Shown here piece by piece: positions 31,197-41,526 of a stretch of DNA of 64,000 nt. The translations under genes were made by a program, and so were the position numbers. Under the pieces are notes generated by a model that did not search any database, was not told the origin of the DNA, and saw only the letters and a program-made list of their open reading frames with translations. Location of the stretch: positions 962,667-1,026,666 of the forward strand of contig NZ_JH636434.1 of NCBI RefSeq assembly GCF_000255655.1. The letters run 5' to 3'. The stretch comes from Schlesneria paludicola DSM 18645. Lineage in GTDB: Bacteria; Planctomycetota; Planctomycetia; Planctomycetales; Planctomycetaceae. Every line of letters begins with the position of its first letter. Positions within the stretch are counted from its first letter, which is position 1.

Positions 31197-34100
31197 ATGA
31201 TCTCTGTTGCCAGCACCAAGAGCCGTCATCCACGCACCGCTCGATCAAGCGGCCTGCTCGTGCTGGAACCGCCACGTCATACGCAATTGCCGTTGGCGTA
31301 TCTGCCTCCTGGCAAGCATTTGATCGGCACGAGCGACATCTGTGCCATTCGCGTTGTGGCGGAAGGCGTTCAACCGCGTCACGCGATGTTGCTGGTTGGC
31401 GATCAGATGATTCTTCTCAAAGCCCTTGATCCGCGGACTTGGGTCAATGACGGCGTCGTGTCGGAAACGACACTTCGACCGGGCGATCGGATTAGTATTG
31501 GACCGATCACTTACAAATTGCGTATCGCCACGGCGGATGAACTGCTCGACTTCAACGCCGCTGAAGTCGAAACGCACGCTCCTGCGATCCCGCCCGAACC
31601 TGTTCAAGTCATGTTGCCATCGCAGATCAGACCTCAGGTGCCGCCTCCGATTCCACCGGAGTTGCTTGCGGAAGCCATGCGATTCGTCGCCGTTCTACCG
31701 AATACGGAATCGTCGATCCCGGCCCCCGTCATTAAGACTGCGACGGAAGATGTTCCACCAGTTGGTTTTAACCAACCCCAGAACGTCGTCGCATCGATTG
31801 TGTCTTCGCCGGCCATACCGTCTGAAGCCGTTGATATCGAACGGATAGCGCTAGACGAGCCTGCGACACCGATTTCGCGAGTCGAGTGTGCACCGCCTGT
31901 GGCAACGCACGGACTCGCATTGCGAGAAATTCACCGGCAAATTGCCATGTTGAATGATCTGCCAATGGTTGTTGATCGCGGTCGCGACGATGCACGCCTT
32001 GAGGAAGAACGGCAACGGCTGAATGTTAAGGAAGCAGAACTCGCGCAGCTTGCGGAAGAGCTATCGCGACAAGCTCAACGTCTGCGCGATCGACACGGTC
32101 AATTGTCTGAGCGCGAGTCGGCACATGAACGAAAACAGTCGCTGCTGACTCAAGAACAAGAGCGCCTTGTGGCGGCGGCTCAATCGACACGGCGCGATCT
32201 GGCCGAAGAGCACGCGCGGCAGAAAGCCCTGTGGCAAGAATGGGACGCCGCGTATCGTCGCACGGCTGACGAACTGAGGGATCAGCTGGAGTTTGTCGAG
32301 CAGCGTCGAGGCGCGTTTCAACAGGAAGCAGAACGTATCGCGGAAAGCCGCATCGAGCTCCAACGATTGCGAGAGGACATTGAACGTGATCGTCGTGTCG
32401 CCGCGACAGAACGAGTTCAAGCCGCGCAAGAGTTGGGCGAATTGCATTCGACGCGTGCCGCATTCGAAACGACGCGGCGCCAACATTCGGTTGAAACCCA
32501 AGAACGCGAAACGCAACTGACGAACGAACGCCACGCACTGGCAATGCTGCAGGATGAGTTGCTGGCAGCGCAGCAGCGAATGGAACATGATCGAACCTCA
32601 TTCGCAGCCGAGAGATCTGCCGAATCGCGACAACGCGAGCAAGAAGTGCGCGAACTCACTCAGGCGCGAATGCGGCTGAACGATGAAGAGACTTCGCTGC
32701 ATTCTCTTCGGATTGAACTCGAATCTGATCGCCAATCGTTCGAACAGGAACGTGAATCCCTGCGACGCGAGCGTGAACGGTTCGACGCCACGCGGTCCGA
32801 TGTCGACGGCCTTCGAACTGAGTTGAGCCAGGTGAAGTGCGAACTCGATTTGCACCGCCAGTCGCTCGATGAACATCTCCGAGCGAAACGGACCGCCGAT
32901 GAGCAACTCGCGCAATTGCAGGCAGAAATCGAGAGAGTCAGACAATCCAGAAGCGATCTTGAAATGAAGCTTGAGGCAGAACGCCGCGAACTTCAGCGCG
33001 AGCGAAACGGATATGAATTCGAACGCGCCGATGTGGGCGGACTGCAGGCCGAACTCGACCGTTTAAGACAGCGTAAGATCGTCCTCGAATCTGAACTGGA
33101 ATCCGAGCGGCGCGACCTTCAACGTGAACGGAACGCTTATGACTTCGAACGCGCGGACGTGGAACAGCTGCAAGCCGATTTGAACCTGGCGCGGGCCCAG
33201 CTTGTCGAACACGAGCGAATCTTCCTGGGCCACGCTCAGGGAAAAGACTCCGTCGATTCCGAAGTACATCGATTGCAAGCGGAAGTCGAAGAGTTGCGTC
33301 AATCGGACAATGCGCTTCGGTTGCAACTCGATGCCGAACGACACCAGCGTCAACTCGAACGTGAATCATTTTTGGCGACACGCGAAGAAATGAGTGTGGC
33401 CCTCACGGCATCGCACGCCGCCCAATACCGGTTTGTCGAACCGTCCTCTGATGATGACTCCCCAACGGGGCCAGGGACCGCCGGTCATTGGCGCCATGAG
33501 TCCGTTCCCACGTCGACAAGCGAAATGACCTCACTTCTTGGTCCTGAGTCGTCATACGAATCACTGACCGGCTCAATGACAATGCTACCGCCACCAATTC
33601 CGGCTGACGGACTGTCCTCGACAAGCAGCGTGGCTTGGAGTGGACAGTCGATTGGCGACAATCCGGTTGACGAGGTGCCCCCTGCACACCAATCGGGGTT
33701 ATGTCACTCTGACGAGGTGATCAATTGTCGGGATGAAAATGTGTGGAGTTCGGCACGAGGGACTGAGCCGACACTCGAATCAGAGTCCCCGTCGTCGATT
33801 CAGACCACTGCGATGGCGTACCATGAAGCATTCGCCGACGAACCGCTGCCGCCGCAACACCAGGAAGACGAAGTTGCACGTCGTGTCATTGAGACAATCG
33901 ACTCAACGTTGTCAGGCATGTCTCAACTCTTCGGAACGAATGCCCTAACACACGAAGCAAGTCAGCACGATGTGGAATCGTTCGAACGCAACTCGCTCGA
34001 TCAGGTTGGCGGAACGAGATTTGACGCAACTGAGCCATCGCTCGGAATCGAATCCGCGTTCCGACGTGCAAGTGGCGATGGCGAGGATCTGTCGCTACCA

Positions 34101-35117
34101 AATTTGCGTGCGCAATTGGCACAGATGTTTGATCTTCCCGAATCACCGTCCTCGACTTTCGAACGGTCCTCCGAGGATCAGCGTCTGTCAGAGACCGCCC
34201 CGATTCAATCGGAGGAATTGTTAGAGAGTCTCTCTCAGTCAACAATCTCCTGCGACGCGGGTCGAGCACAATCTGACGTTCTCACAACGACGGCCGAAAT
34301 AGCATCCGGGGACTCGCCAGATTCAGCAGGGACCGCCGTAGTGACGACCGACGAGTCTGAAGAAGACAATGCATGGACTCGTCGATTGCGCGAACTTTCG
34401 CAGTTGGCGGCACCAGAACCATCGCCCGCACCTGCTCCAACTTCCCCCGTTGTCGCGGTGCCTCCTGAATTGCCTGCCCCCGAGATCGTGACGGAATCCT
34501 CCGAAGTTGATGAGTATTCGGTCGAAGCACAGTTGGCCCGATTGCTGGGTAAGCCGCGGCGTTTTCCCGATACCGCTTCCGGTGCGACGCCATCAGAATC
34601 TGCACCAGAGGAACCGAAACCATTTGCGGTCTATGTGCCTCCCGTTGAATCGGCGCCAGAGTTCAACGCCGAGGACCGGTCCCATCTGCTGGCTGAGCCA
34701 CGGCATCGTCAGAATAAGAACGCGATCCGAGAGGAAGTGCAGTCATTTCGCGCCGTCGCACAGATGTCCGCTCGTACGGCACTTGCCAAGCATACTTGGG
34801 ACAATCTGCGGAACGAGTTCTACTTGACGTCGACGCTGACGTCGATTTCAGCCGTCGCAACGGCTTGGTATCTCGGCTCATTTGTCGTTGGAAACGAGAC
34901 CGAATCGTGGAAGGGACTCGCCTGCGGACTCGCCACGCTTTTGGCGTCACAAAGGTTGATCCGGGCCTCGAAGCAACTCAGTCAATGGCGTAGAAAAAAC
35001 CTGCTGCGAACTTCCACGAAGAAGGCACCTGCCCCGCCGCTCTCATTGGTTGTCGATGCAGCCGTGTCAGACGCGGGTTTGTCTGACGCTTCGAAGGAAA
35101 TTTCCAGCGACAATTAA
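31197..35117 (+). CDS. Giant FHA-domain, coiled-coil, membrane-anchored protein
   Basis: A 1306-aa protein with no characterised close relative that I recognise. Residues about 18-105 look like an FHA phosphothreonine-binding domain (PGKHLIGTSDICAIRV; VQPRHAMLLVGDQMILLKAL; DPRTWVNDGVV; RPGDRISIGPITYKL), with the typical Arg/His/Asn positions partly kept. A Pro-rich linker follows. Residues about 262-728 are continuous coiled coil rich in E, R, Q and L. This includes two clear tandem copies of a 43-residue unit (RRELQRERNGYEFERADV and RRDLQRERNAYDFERADV). An acidic Ser/Pro-rich disordered region covers about 730-1180. Near the C-terminus are two hydrophobic segments (about 1208-1230 and 1240-1256). 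It is probably an inner-membrane scaffold with a cytoplasmic phospho-sensor. It stands alone, with a terminator after it. Confidence 0.8.
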   Translation: MISVASTKSRHPRTARSSGLLVLEPPRHTQLPLAYLPPGKHLIGTSDICAIRVVAEGVQPRHAMLLVGDQMILLKALDPRTWVNDGVVSETTLRPGDRISIGPITYKLRIATADELLDFNAAEVETHAPAIPPEPVQVMLPSQIRPQVPPPIPPELLAEAMRFVAVLPNTESSIPAPVIKTATEDVPPVGFNQPQNVVASIVSSPAIPSEAVDIERIALDEPATPISRVECAPPVATHGLALREIHRQIAMLNDLPMVVDRGRDDARLEEERQRLNVKEAELAQLAEELSRQAQRLRDRHGQLSERESAHERKQSLLTQEQERLVAAAQSTRRDLAEEHARQKALWQEWDAAYRRTADELRDQLEFVEQRRGAFQQEAERIAESRIELQRLREDIERDRRVAATERVQAAQELGELHSTRAAFETTRRQHSVETQERETQLTNERHALAMLQDELLAAQQRMEHDRTSFAAERSAESRQREQEVRELTQARMRLNDEETSLHSLRIELESDRQSFEQERESLRRERERFDATRSDVDGLRTELSQVKCELDLHRQSLDEHLRAKRTADEQLAQLQAEIERVRQSRSDLEMKLEAERRELQRERNGYEFERADVGGLQAELDRLRQRKIVLESELESERRDLQRERNAYDFERADVEQLQADLNLARAQLVEHERIFLGHAQGKDSVDSEVHRLQAEVEELRQSDNALRLQLDAERHQRQLERESFLATREEMSVALTASHAAQYRFVEPSSDDDSPTGPGTAGHWRHESVPTSTSEMTSLLGPESSYESLTGSMTMLPPPIPADGLSSTSSVAWSGQSIGDNPVDEVPPAHQSGLCHSDEVINCRDENVWSSARGTEPTLESESPSSIQTTAMAYHEAFADEPLPPQHQEDEVARRVIETIDSTLSGMSQLFGTNALTHEASQHDVESFERNSLDQVGGTRFDATEPSLGIESAFRRASGDGEDLSLPNLRAQLAQMFDLPESPSSTFERSSEDQRLSETAPIQSEELLESLSQSTISCDAGRAQSDVLTTTAEIASGDSPDSAGTAVVTTDESEEDNAWTRRLRELSQLAAPEPSPAPAPTSPVVAVPPELPAPEIVTESSEVDEYSVEAQLARLLGKPRRFPDTASGATPSESAPEEPKPFAVYVPPVESAPEFNAEDRSHLLAEPRHRQNKNAIREEVQSFRAVAQMSARTALAKHTWDNLRNEFYLTSTLTSISAVATAWYLGSFVVGNETESWKGLACGLATLLASQRLIRASKQLSQWRRKNLLRTSTKKAPAPPLSLVVDAAVSDAGLSDASKEISSDN

Positions 35118-35180
35118 GGCCCGCGCGAGACCACAGGGTGCAAATAGCGCCCCAGATGTCACGCGAGAAAATCGAGTTTC

Positions 35181-35217
35181 GCTGCATGGCTCGCTTACGA
35201 TTGGCGAGCCATGCGGC
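35181..35217. terminator. Bidirectional terminator between convergent genes
   Basis: GCTGCATGGCTCGC and GCGAGCCATGCGGC pair over 14 positions with one G-T wobble, around a 9-base loop. It is 64 bp after the FHA gene stop and 62 bp before the end of the convergent aldolase gene. Confidence 0.7.
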
Positions 35218-35278
35218 AAAGTAAAGACCTTGGAAAGTTGTCGGTCAGGTCAGCAGAGGTCGCGGCATTTCCCAGCCG

Positions 35279-36073
35279 TTAATACCTGGCGAGATCTTCA
35301 GCGTCTTTCAGCGACAGACCCTGAACCATTTTTTGGGCCTCGGTAACCATGAACTTCAGTTCGCTTCCCAAGGCAATGAATTGCCAGCCTTCGGCGATTC
35401 GCTTCTGAACGGCTTCAACGGTTTGCACGTGGATTCCGACAGGAGTTCCGCATTTCTTGCCGATGGCCAGGACCTTTTGCAGTTCGGCTTCAAACGCTTC
35501 AGGAGAGGGATCTTTGCCATCCGGTCCACGCATCTGAAATGTTAAGTCGTGAGGACCGACGAAAATGGCGTCGACGCCGGGCAGGCTGTAGATCGCTTCC
35601 GCATTTCTGACGCCTTCCGGGGATTCGGTTTGCAAGACGACCAGAACTTCATCGTTCGCGTACTTGTAGTAGTCGCCAGCGGTTGCATTGAAATTCATCG
35701 CGTGCATCCCGCCGCCAACCGAACGGTTGCCGATGGGGGGATACTTGGCCGCGGCAATCGCGATCTTGGCTTCTTCGACGGTATTGACCATCGGAACCAC
35801 GATCCCATGTGCCCCAGCGTCGAGAACACGTTTAATATAGTCATGGTCGCCGCGCGGCACGCGACACAGGCAAATGCAACCTGCATCCGCGACGGCGCCG
35901 AACAATTGCCCCGCGTTGTCCCAGCCGATCGGAGAGTGTTCAAGGTCAACCGTCAGCCAGGGAAAACCAACGCGCGCCATCAATCGCGCGGCAAATACGT
36001 TGCCCAGCGACAACCATGTTCCAACTTGTGGCAATCCGGCTTTGAGTGCCGCTTTGACCGAATTCTTCCGCAT
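35279..36073 (-). CDS. HpcH/HpaI-family aldolase
   Basis: Class II metal-dependent pyruvate aldolase of the 2-dehydro-3-deoxyglucarate/4-hydroxy-2-oxoheptanedioate aldolase family. The 264-aa protein shows GTWLSLGN, the catalytic-His motif [13 protein letters not shown], the pyruvate-binding Arg in CLCRVPRGD, the metal ligand Glu in [10 protein letters not shown], and its Asp partner in [12 protein letters not shown]. These cleave 2-oxo-3-deoxy sugar acids to pyruvate and an aldehyde. A frame extension to 36106 exists, but the ATG at 36073 ([11 protein letters not shown]) fits the family start. It stands alone, with no sugar-acid dehydratase beside it, so the precise substrate is open. Confidence 0.88.
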   Translation of the reverse strand: MRKNSVKAALKAGLPQVGTWLSLGNVFAARLMARVGFPWLTVDLEHSPIGWDNAGQLFGAVADAGCICLCRVPRGDHDYIKRVLDAGAHGIVVPMVNTVEEAKIAIAAAKYPPIGNRSVGGGMHAMNFNATAGDYYKYANDEVLVVLQTESPEGVRNAEAIYSLPGVDAIFVGPHDLTFQMRGPDGKDPSPEAFEAELQKVLAIGKKCGTPVGIHVQTVEAVQKRIAEGWQFIALGSELKFMVTEAQKMVQGLSLKDAEDLARY

Positions 36074-36279
36074 GACTGCTCCCGTGCGAGACAAAAAAGA
36101 CCGCAAACACAGATTGCGATGAGTGTCCTCGCGACGGGAAGCGGAAGCAAGTGAGCACGTGTGGACGGATGAAGCGGCGCTTCAAATTGCTCCAGGTCGC
36201 TGCCGCTCCTTCTGCAGGCGTCATTCAAACGCGTGGCACTCGAACAACTTGACGGCCCAGCCCTGTATGGTAGCCAATC

Positions 36280-38505
36280 TCACATCTTGAAATGGAACGT
36301 CCGCCGAACGTAACGCCATAGCCAGCCGAATGCCGATCGTTTGACGGCCATGAACCTTGCCGTTCCTCGCAAGTTCGACTTCAAAAGCTCGGGCGTTTCA
36401 TCGAGTTCAATCGTCGCCTGATAGGCCGATTCTTGCAGTTGCTGACGACCTTCACGATCACCCGTCGTTGCAAGCAGTCCGCCATTTCTGACCGACATCG
36501 TCTCTGGGGCATAGTCGGAATGCGCAGTGGCAATTTGCGAGATGGTACCGCGGTACACTTTTTCGGACTGGTGGTCGAACTTGAGCCCCACCGGAAGCCC
36601 AATCGTGACATCTTGCCGATCCGCTTGATCGAGATACAGGATGGCGTGCATTCGCTGATCGGGCGCGATACTCAGCAACTTGGTTCGTTCGGCAAAGAAG
36701 GCACCGGCATTCTTGATATCAAGCGGTGTCCCGGTCCAACCGGATAAATGAGCTCTCTGCTGTTGCAACGAGGGCCCCGCTTCTCGCTGTGGTTCCACGA
36801 CTGTGCCCGAGATTGGGGCGATCACAACAAGGTGCTTTTTCCGTTCTTCGAGCTCGTTCAGTTGTTCACGAAGTGAAACGATGCTCTCTTCAGCCAAAGC
36901 ACGTTCGCTGCGATCATCGACAATCGAAGCATTTCGCAAGTTTTTTGTTTTCAGTTCCAAATGGAGCTTCAGTTGTCGTTCGCGATCTTCCAACAGTGGA
37001 TCATGCAAGACGGCAAGTGTCTGGCCCTCTTCAACTCGGTCGCCTGGTTTCACTTTCATTTCGACCAATTCGCCGGGCACTTTGGTGAAGACATGTCGAA
37101 CGTCTTTTGGTTCGATGACGAAGGCCGCCCATTGAATGAATGGAATTTCGATCATGCCCAGACAGGCGACCAGTCCCGCCAGGAACAGCGTCGTCAGCGC
37201 CAATCGCCACTTGCGAATCGGCTGCTCGCGGGGTGCGGAAAGGATTTTGTAGGCGTTCACGGACATTTGCACCACGATCCCCACGAGAGAGAAGACTGCC
37301 AGCGATTGACCGATGCTTTGTAGTCCGTATGGCTTCAGGACGGTGTAAAGAAAGATCAGGATACTGCCGAGGATGATCCAACTGTAAAGCTTCGAGGCAA
37401 TCGCATAGAGAATGAACCAGTGCTGATTTGTTTGAGGCATGAACGGATCGTGACGCGGCTCGATTCCCAGGCATAAGTGCGCGAACCAATCACGCGTCAA
37501 CTGATCCGCCTTGTTGCGCATGTTGGGGATTTCGAGGAAATCGCTAAGCATATAATAGCCATCCAGCCGCATCAGCGGGTTGGCATTGAAGATCACCGTC
37601 GTGACGGTCGTCACAAAGAACAGATTCAGACAGAGGTAGTGGAAGAGCCCTGGCGATGTGATCCACCAGAAAAAAATCGCGAAGGCCGAGATCACGATTT
37701 CAATGAGCATCCCGGCGGCTCCGATCAGAATGCGCGCCCACTTGTTACGCAGCATCCACGAATCTGACACATCGCAATAGAGACAGGGGCTGCCAACCAG
37801 CAGCATGACCCCCATCTCGTGACACTCACTACCCATCATCTTGCATGACAAACCATGCCCGAATTCATGAATCACCTTGGAGCAGGCAAGTGTCAGCCAA
37901 AGGAAGATCAGATTGGGCCAACCGAAGAATTGGTTGAAGGCCGGAAGCCCCGCCTGAAACGCTTGAAACTGAATGGCCAGCATCAGCCAAGAACAGAGAA
38001 CGACGAGTGTCGCGATCGCGGCAGTAATGGGGTGATACATCCATCGCGTCCAGGGCACCATCGCCCCCAACAGCGAATCGGGGTCCCATCCCGGCAACCG
38101 AAGTGAGAGAATGTTCATCAGTCCGGAAAGCATTTTTTGTCGTTGGCTCTTTCGCTTTTGACGAATTCGAGCCGTGGCCTGACCTGGTCGAATACCGTAC
38201 GCCAGCCCTTTCGAATGCAAGTCCGCGCACAGCGCCTGTGCATCATTCAAGGTGGGGCTGACCGCCGGAAATTCACGAACCAATTCGTCGCGAATCGATT
38301 CCAGGCTTCGTTTTCCGTCCAGCAGCATCAAAACGCGATATTGGTCTGATCGAAGACGGTGATAGGTCAGACCGACCGGATCTTTGATGACGAAATGGGA
38401 AACACCCTGGAATTCGATTTTTCTGACAACAAGATCATTCCGACCTCGGAGCGGAACAGGCCGCTGAGACGATCGCATCTGTTGGGTGGGCGCCGCCATC
38501 GACAT
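36280..38505 (-). CDS. PqqD-like / M50 site-2 protease / HlyD adaptor fusion
   Basis: A 741-aa three-part protein. Residues about 22-105 resemble a PqqD-like winged helix (LTYHRLRSDQYRVLMLLDG), the fold that binds leader peptides in RiPP systems. Residues about 155-420 are a multi-pass M50 zinc protease with HEFGH (213-217) and NPLMRLDGYY (309-318), plus the cysteine-bearing GSPCLYCDVSDSW typical of bacterial M50 transporters. After another helix (about 437-456), residues 465-741 form a HlyD-like barrel-sandwich with a coiled-coil hairpin (VPGELVEMKVKPGDRVEEGQ; VVIAPISGTVVEPQ). It follows a separate HlyD gene by 116 bp on the same strand. Maturation-coupled peptide or toxin export is inferred. 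No precursor peptide is recognised. Confidence 0.87.
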   Translation of the reverse strand: MSMAAPTQQMRSSQRPVPLRGRNDLVVRKIEFQGVSHFVIKDPVGLTYHRLRSDQYRVLMLLDGKRSLESIRDELVREFPAVSPTLNDAQALCADLHSKGLAYGIRPGQATARIRQKRKSQRQKMLSGLMNILSLRLPGWDPDSLLGAMVPWTRWMYHPITAAIATLVVLCSWLMLAIQFQAFQAGLPAFNQFFGWPNLIFLWLTLACSKVIHEFGHGLSCKMMGSECHEMGVMLLVGSPCLYCDVSDSWMLRNKWARILIGAAGMLIEIVISAFAIFFWWITSPGLFHYLCLNLFFVTTVTTVIFNANPLMRLDGYYMLSDFLEIPNMRNKADQLTRDWFAHLCLGIEPRHDPFMPQTNQHWFILYAIASKLYSWIILGSILIFLYTVLKPYGLQSIGQSLAVFSLVGIVVQMSVNAYKILSAPREQPIRKWRLALTTLFLAGLVACLGMIEIPFIQWAAFVIEPKDVRHVFTKVPGELVEMKVKPGDRVEEGQTLAVLHDPLLEDRERQLKLHLELKTKNLRNASIVDDRSERALAEESIVSLREQLNELEERKKHLVVIAPISGTVVEPQREAGPSLQQQRAHLSGWTGTPLDIKNAGAFFAERTKLLSIAPDQRMHAILYLDQADRQDVTIGLPVGLKFDHQSEKVYRGTISQIATAHSDYAPETMSVRNGGLLATTGDREGRQQLQESAYQATIELDETPELLKSNLRGTARFMAVKRSAFGWLWRYVRRTFHFKM

Positions 38506-38621
38506 GCGAACGTGGCCTTGTCGTTTCAGGGTATCGAACGCGCCGATCCGACGTTCGCCTGCGTCGGATATTGAACTCTGGCTTGATCACATCAAACCGT
38601 GTTGCATTGCGTCCAGGCGAA

Positions 38622-39587
38622 TCAAGGGCGTTCCGCTGTTCTGCTGGACACACGTTTGGGGACCTTACCCTGCTCAAGCAATCGGGATCGTTTCAACGCC
38701 GTCTGCTCGTCGAGCTCAATTTCCATTTGAGCTTCCAATCCGGGCCGCAAAATGTTGTCGCGGTTTTGCACTTCGGCATAGACACGCGTGGTCAGATCAA
38801 CGGGATCAGAGACGGGGTCAACGAACGTGATCCGCCCTTCGAATTCGACGTCTTCGCCGGGCAAGTCAATGTCTTCGACAGACAGCTTCACCAGGACTTT
38901 GGCTCCCTGTGTGGCATACGGCAATGCGGCCAGACGGACACGACCTTCGATTCGTACACGATTCGTGTTGATGATCTCGGCCACAGGATCACCTTGACGG
39001 ACCGCTTCACCCTTCTTTTTGAAGATGCGAGTCACGACGCCATCGAAATCGGAAATGATCGAATAGGTTTTCAGTTCGGCGGCGGTGACTTCGTAGTTCA
39101 GCTTCGCCAGCTCCAGTTCATGTACGGCGTGATCGATCGACAGGACTGCCTTGTCGCGGGCTAGCTTGGCCTTGTCGACTTCCGCCTGGGCGACGGCCTG
39201 CAGTCGATCAACCGAGTCCTTGCTCGATTCTTCGGCCATCTTCTCCATCATTCGAAATTCTTTTTCGGCGGCGTCCCGTGCCACCTTCGCAAATTTGACT
39301 TCGACTTCGTTCTTCGCTTTTTTTTCGGCAACCGCCAGATTGGCGCGAGCCACCTCGTCGGCAATCAATGCGATTCGACTTCCAACCGTGACCGTTTGCC
39401 CTTCTTTGAATTCCAGACTTTTGATGATTCCCGCTCGATCTGATGCCAGCGTGACATGATCGAGCAGCGTGATTCGACATTCTTCGACAGGAACCAGTCG
39501 TGTTGATTCGACACGCGGCGCCGTTTCGTCACCACCTGAAATGGCTGCTACGAGCATCAGGCAGAGTCCGCCTGCTATTTTTCGCAT
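38622..39587 (-). CDS. HlyD-family periplasmic adaptor
   Basis: A 321-aa exported adaptor (signal MRKIAGGLCLMLVAAISGGD). Lipoyl halves (RAGIIKSLEFKEGQTVTVGS and IISDFDGVVTRIFKKKGEAV) flank a helical hairpin of about 100 residues rich in K, E and A (about 83-165). A beta-barrel follows. It is the first gene of a two-gene operon with the PqqD-M50-HlyD fusion. The pair looks like an export conduit lacking its own ABC ATPase, so energy would have to come from another transporter or from the protease activity. Confidence 0.87.
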   Translation of the reverse strand: MRKIAGGLCLMLVAAISGGDETAPRVESTRLVPVEECRITLLDHVTLASDRAGIIKSLEFKEGQTVTVGSRIALIADEVARANLAVAEKKAKNEVEVKFAKVARDAAEKEFRMMEKMAEESSKDSVDRLQAVAQAEVDKAKLARDKAVLSIDHAVHELELAKLNYEVTAAELKTYSIISDFDGVVTRIFKKKGEAVRQGDPVAEIINTNRVRIEGRVRLAALPYATQGAKVLVKLSVEDIDLPGEDVEFEGRITFVDPVSDPVDLTTRVYAEVQNRDNILRPGLEAQMEIELDEQTALKRSRLLEQGKVPKRVSSRTAERP

Positions 39588-39942
39588 CTCGAAATCGCCT
39601 CCACTTGTCGCAGGATGAATGAAGATTCTGATTTGTTTTTATGAGTAATCTCCGAACCCCGCAAGAAGGAATTCGCCGGTCAAAACTTCGCGAACCGAAA
39701 TGAATGTGCACTTGGCGGAATATTTTCACCCGTACCGATCACAAATTGTGAAACAGACGCAACGAAACATACCAGTTCTCTGATGGATATGCGTGGTTTC
39801 TCGCAAATTCGGAATGCGAATCAGATTCGCGTGGGACAAGACAACGATCGTTCGTTTTTGTATGACATGCACATGAGGTGAATCACGAACAGATCGTGGG
39901 CCGCCAATGACTGGTTTTTGACTGTCGGATTAGGAAGTTCTG
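39588..39942. other. Intergenic region between divergent adaptor and zwf genes
   Basis: About 355 bp with AT-richer stretches (around 39620-39660 and 39840-39880) that could be promoters for both sides. I see no repeat or strong hairpin. Confidence 0.4.
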
Positions 39943-41526
39943 ATGTCAACATCGACAAACACAACACAAAACGCCGCGGAAGCCCCTCATCTTCGCCCAA
40001 ATCCGGAAACGGCGAGCATCTTGATCTTCGGCGCATCCGGCGATCTGACCGCGAGAAAACTGTTGCCCGCCTTGTTTGACCTTTGGAACGACGGCTACCT
40101 GTCTGATGAAGCGCCGATCATTGGGGTCGCCCGGCGTGAGAAATCCGATGAAAGCTTTCGTGCGGAAATCTATGAGGCCGTGAATGGCAGCGTTCGCAAT
40201 GGTGCTGTCACACCCGAACAGTGGGAGCGGTTTGCGCGACGATTGTTCTATCGCCAGCTTGATATCGCTTCGGCTGAACACTATCCGCAGTTTCATGCCG
40301 ACCTGAATGCCATCGAAGATCAACAGGGAACAGGCCGAAATCGAATCGTCTATATGGCGACTTCACCCGATCTGTTTCTGCCAGCTGTCGAACATATGGG
40401 CTTTGGGAACATGATTCCTGATCGCGACGCCAGCCACTGGCTGCGCGTCGTGTTCGAGAAACCGTTCGGTCACGATCTGGCATCGGCCCAGGAACTGAGC
40501 GGCAACTTGCGACGCCTGCTGCGCGAAGATCAGATCTATCGAATTGATCACTATTTGGGCAAAGAAACCGTACAGAACATTTTGCTGTTCCGATTCGGTA
40601 ACTCGATTTTTGAACCGTTGCTGAATCGAAACCACGTCGACCACGTTCAGATCACTGTCGCGGAATCACAAGGGTTGGAACGGGGACGTGGGGGTTACTA
40701 CGACAACTCGGGCGCACTGCGCGACGTGCTCCAGAATCATGTTCTGCAGCTGCTCTGTTTGATCGCGATGGAACCGCCAGCGCTGTTTCATGCTCGCGAT
40801 TTGCACGATGAAAAACTGAAGGTCCTGAAGGCGCTGAGCGGCGGAAACAAGGGGGACATCACCAAGTGGGTCGTGCCCGGACAGTATTCGGCCGGAGTTG
40901 TCGACGGGCATCCCGCAGTCAGTTACCTGAGCGAAGAACGGATTCCCGCCGATTCGCGAACAGAAACCTACGTTGCAATGAAAGTGCAAGTGGATAACTG
41001 GCGCTGGGCCGGAGTTCCGTTCTATCTGAGAACAGGTAAGCGATTGCCGTCGCGCGTTTCAGAAATCGCGATCCAATTCAAACTGCCACCGCTAAACCTG
41101 TTCAACACAGTGGAATGTGATGGCGATATTTGTGCATTGGTGGGAGCTCAACCCAATCAACTGGTCTTTCGAATTCAGCCCAGTGAATCGATCAAGTTGT
41201 CGTTCTCAACCAAACGGCCAGGGATGCAGTACCAGATTCATCCGGTCACGATGGATTTCAACTACAAGACGTTTACCGAAGCCCTTCCCGAAGCGTACGA
41301 GCGATTGCTGCTCGACGTCCTCAGGGGTGACTCGACTCTGTTCATGAGAAGTGATGAACTGGAAGCGGCCTGGCAGTTTGTCACGCCCATTCTCGACTTC
41401 TGGCAAAAAGCGAAAACTATGCCCGAGCCGTATCGTTGTGGGACCTGGGGCCCTCGCGCTGCCGACGAACTGCTGCACAACGATGGTCGCAACTGGCGTT
41501 CACCAGGACAAAAGCCAGCGAGCTGA
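39943..41526 (+). CDS. zwf: Glucose-6-phosphate 1-dehydrogenase
   Basis: Oxidises glucose 6-phosphate to 6-phosphogluconolactone with NADP, the entry to the oxidative pentose phosphate pathway. The protein is 527 aa. The Rossmann motif is FGASGDLTARKL (residues 29-40). EKPFGHD lies at 172-178, and the family signature IDHYLGKET, with the catalytic His of the DHYLGKE block, at 201-209. A 20-residue N-terminal extension precedes the core. AGGAAG precedes the ATG. No pgl or gnd gene is adjacent, so it is probably controlled on its own. The nagA gene downstream is convergent. Confidence 0.96.
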   Translation: MSTSTNTTQNAAEAPHLRPNPETASILIFGASGDLTARKLLPALFDLWNDGYLSDEAPIIGVARREKSDESFRAEIYEAVNGSVRNGAVTPEQWERFARRLFYRQLDIASAEHYPQFHADLNAIEDQQGTGRNRIVYMATSPDLFLPAVEHMGFGNMIPDRDASHWLRVVFEKPFGHDLASAQELSGNLRRLLREDQIYRIDHYLGKETVQNILLFRFGNSIFEPLLNRNHVDHVQITVAESQGLERGRGGYYDNSGALRDVLQNHVLQLLCLIAMEPPALFHARDLHDEKLKVLKALSGGNKGDITKWVVPGQYSAGVVDGHPAVSYLSEERIPADSRTETYVAMKVQVDNWRWAGVPFYLRTGKRLPSRVSEIAIQFKLPPLNLFNTVECDGDICALVGAQPNQLVFRIQPSESIKLSFSTKRPGMQYQIHPVTMDFNYKTFTEALPEAYERLLLDVLRGDSTLFMRSDELEAAWQFVTPILDFWQKAKTMPEPYRCGTWGPRAADELLHNDGRNWRSPGQKPAS

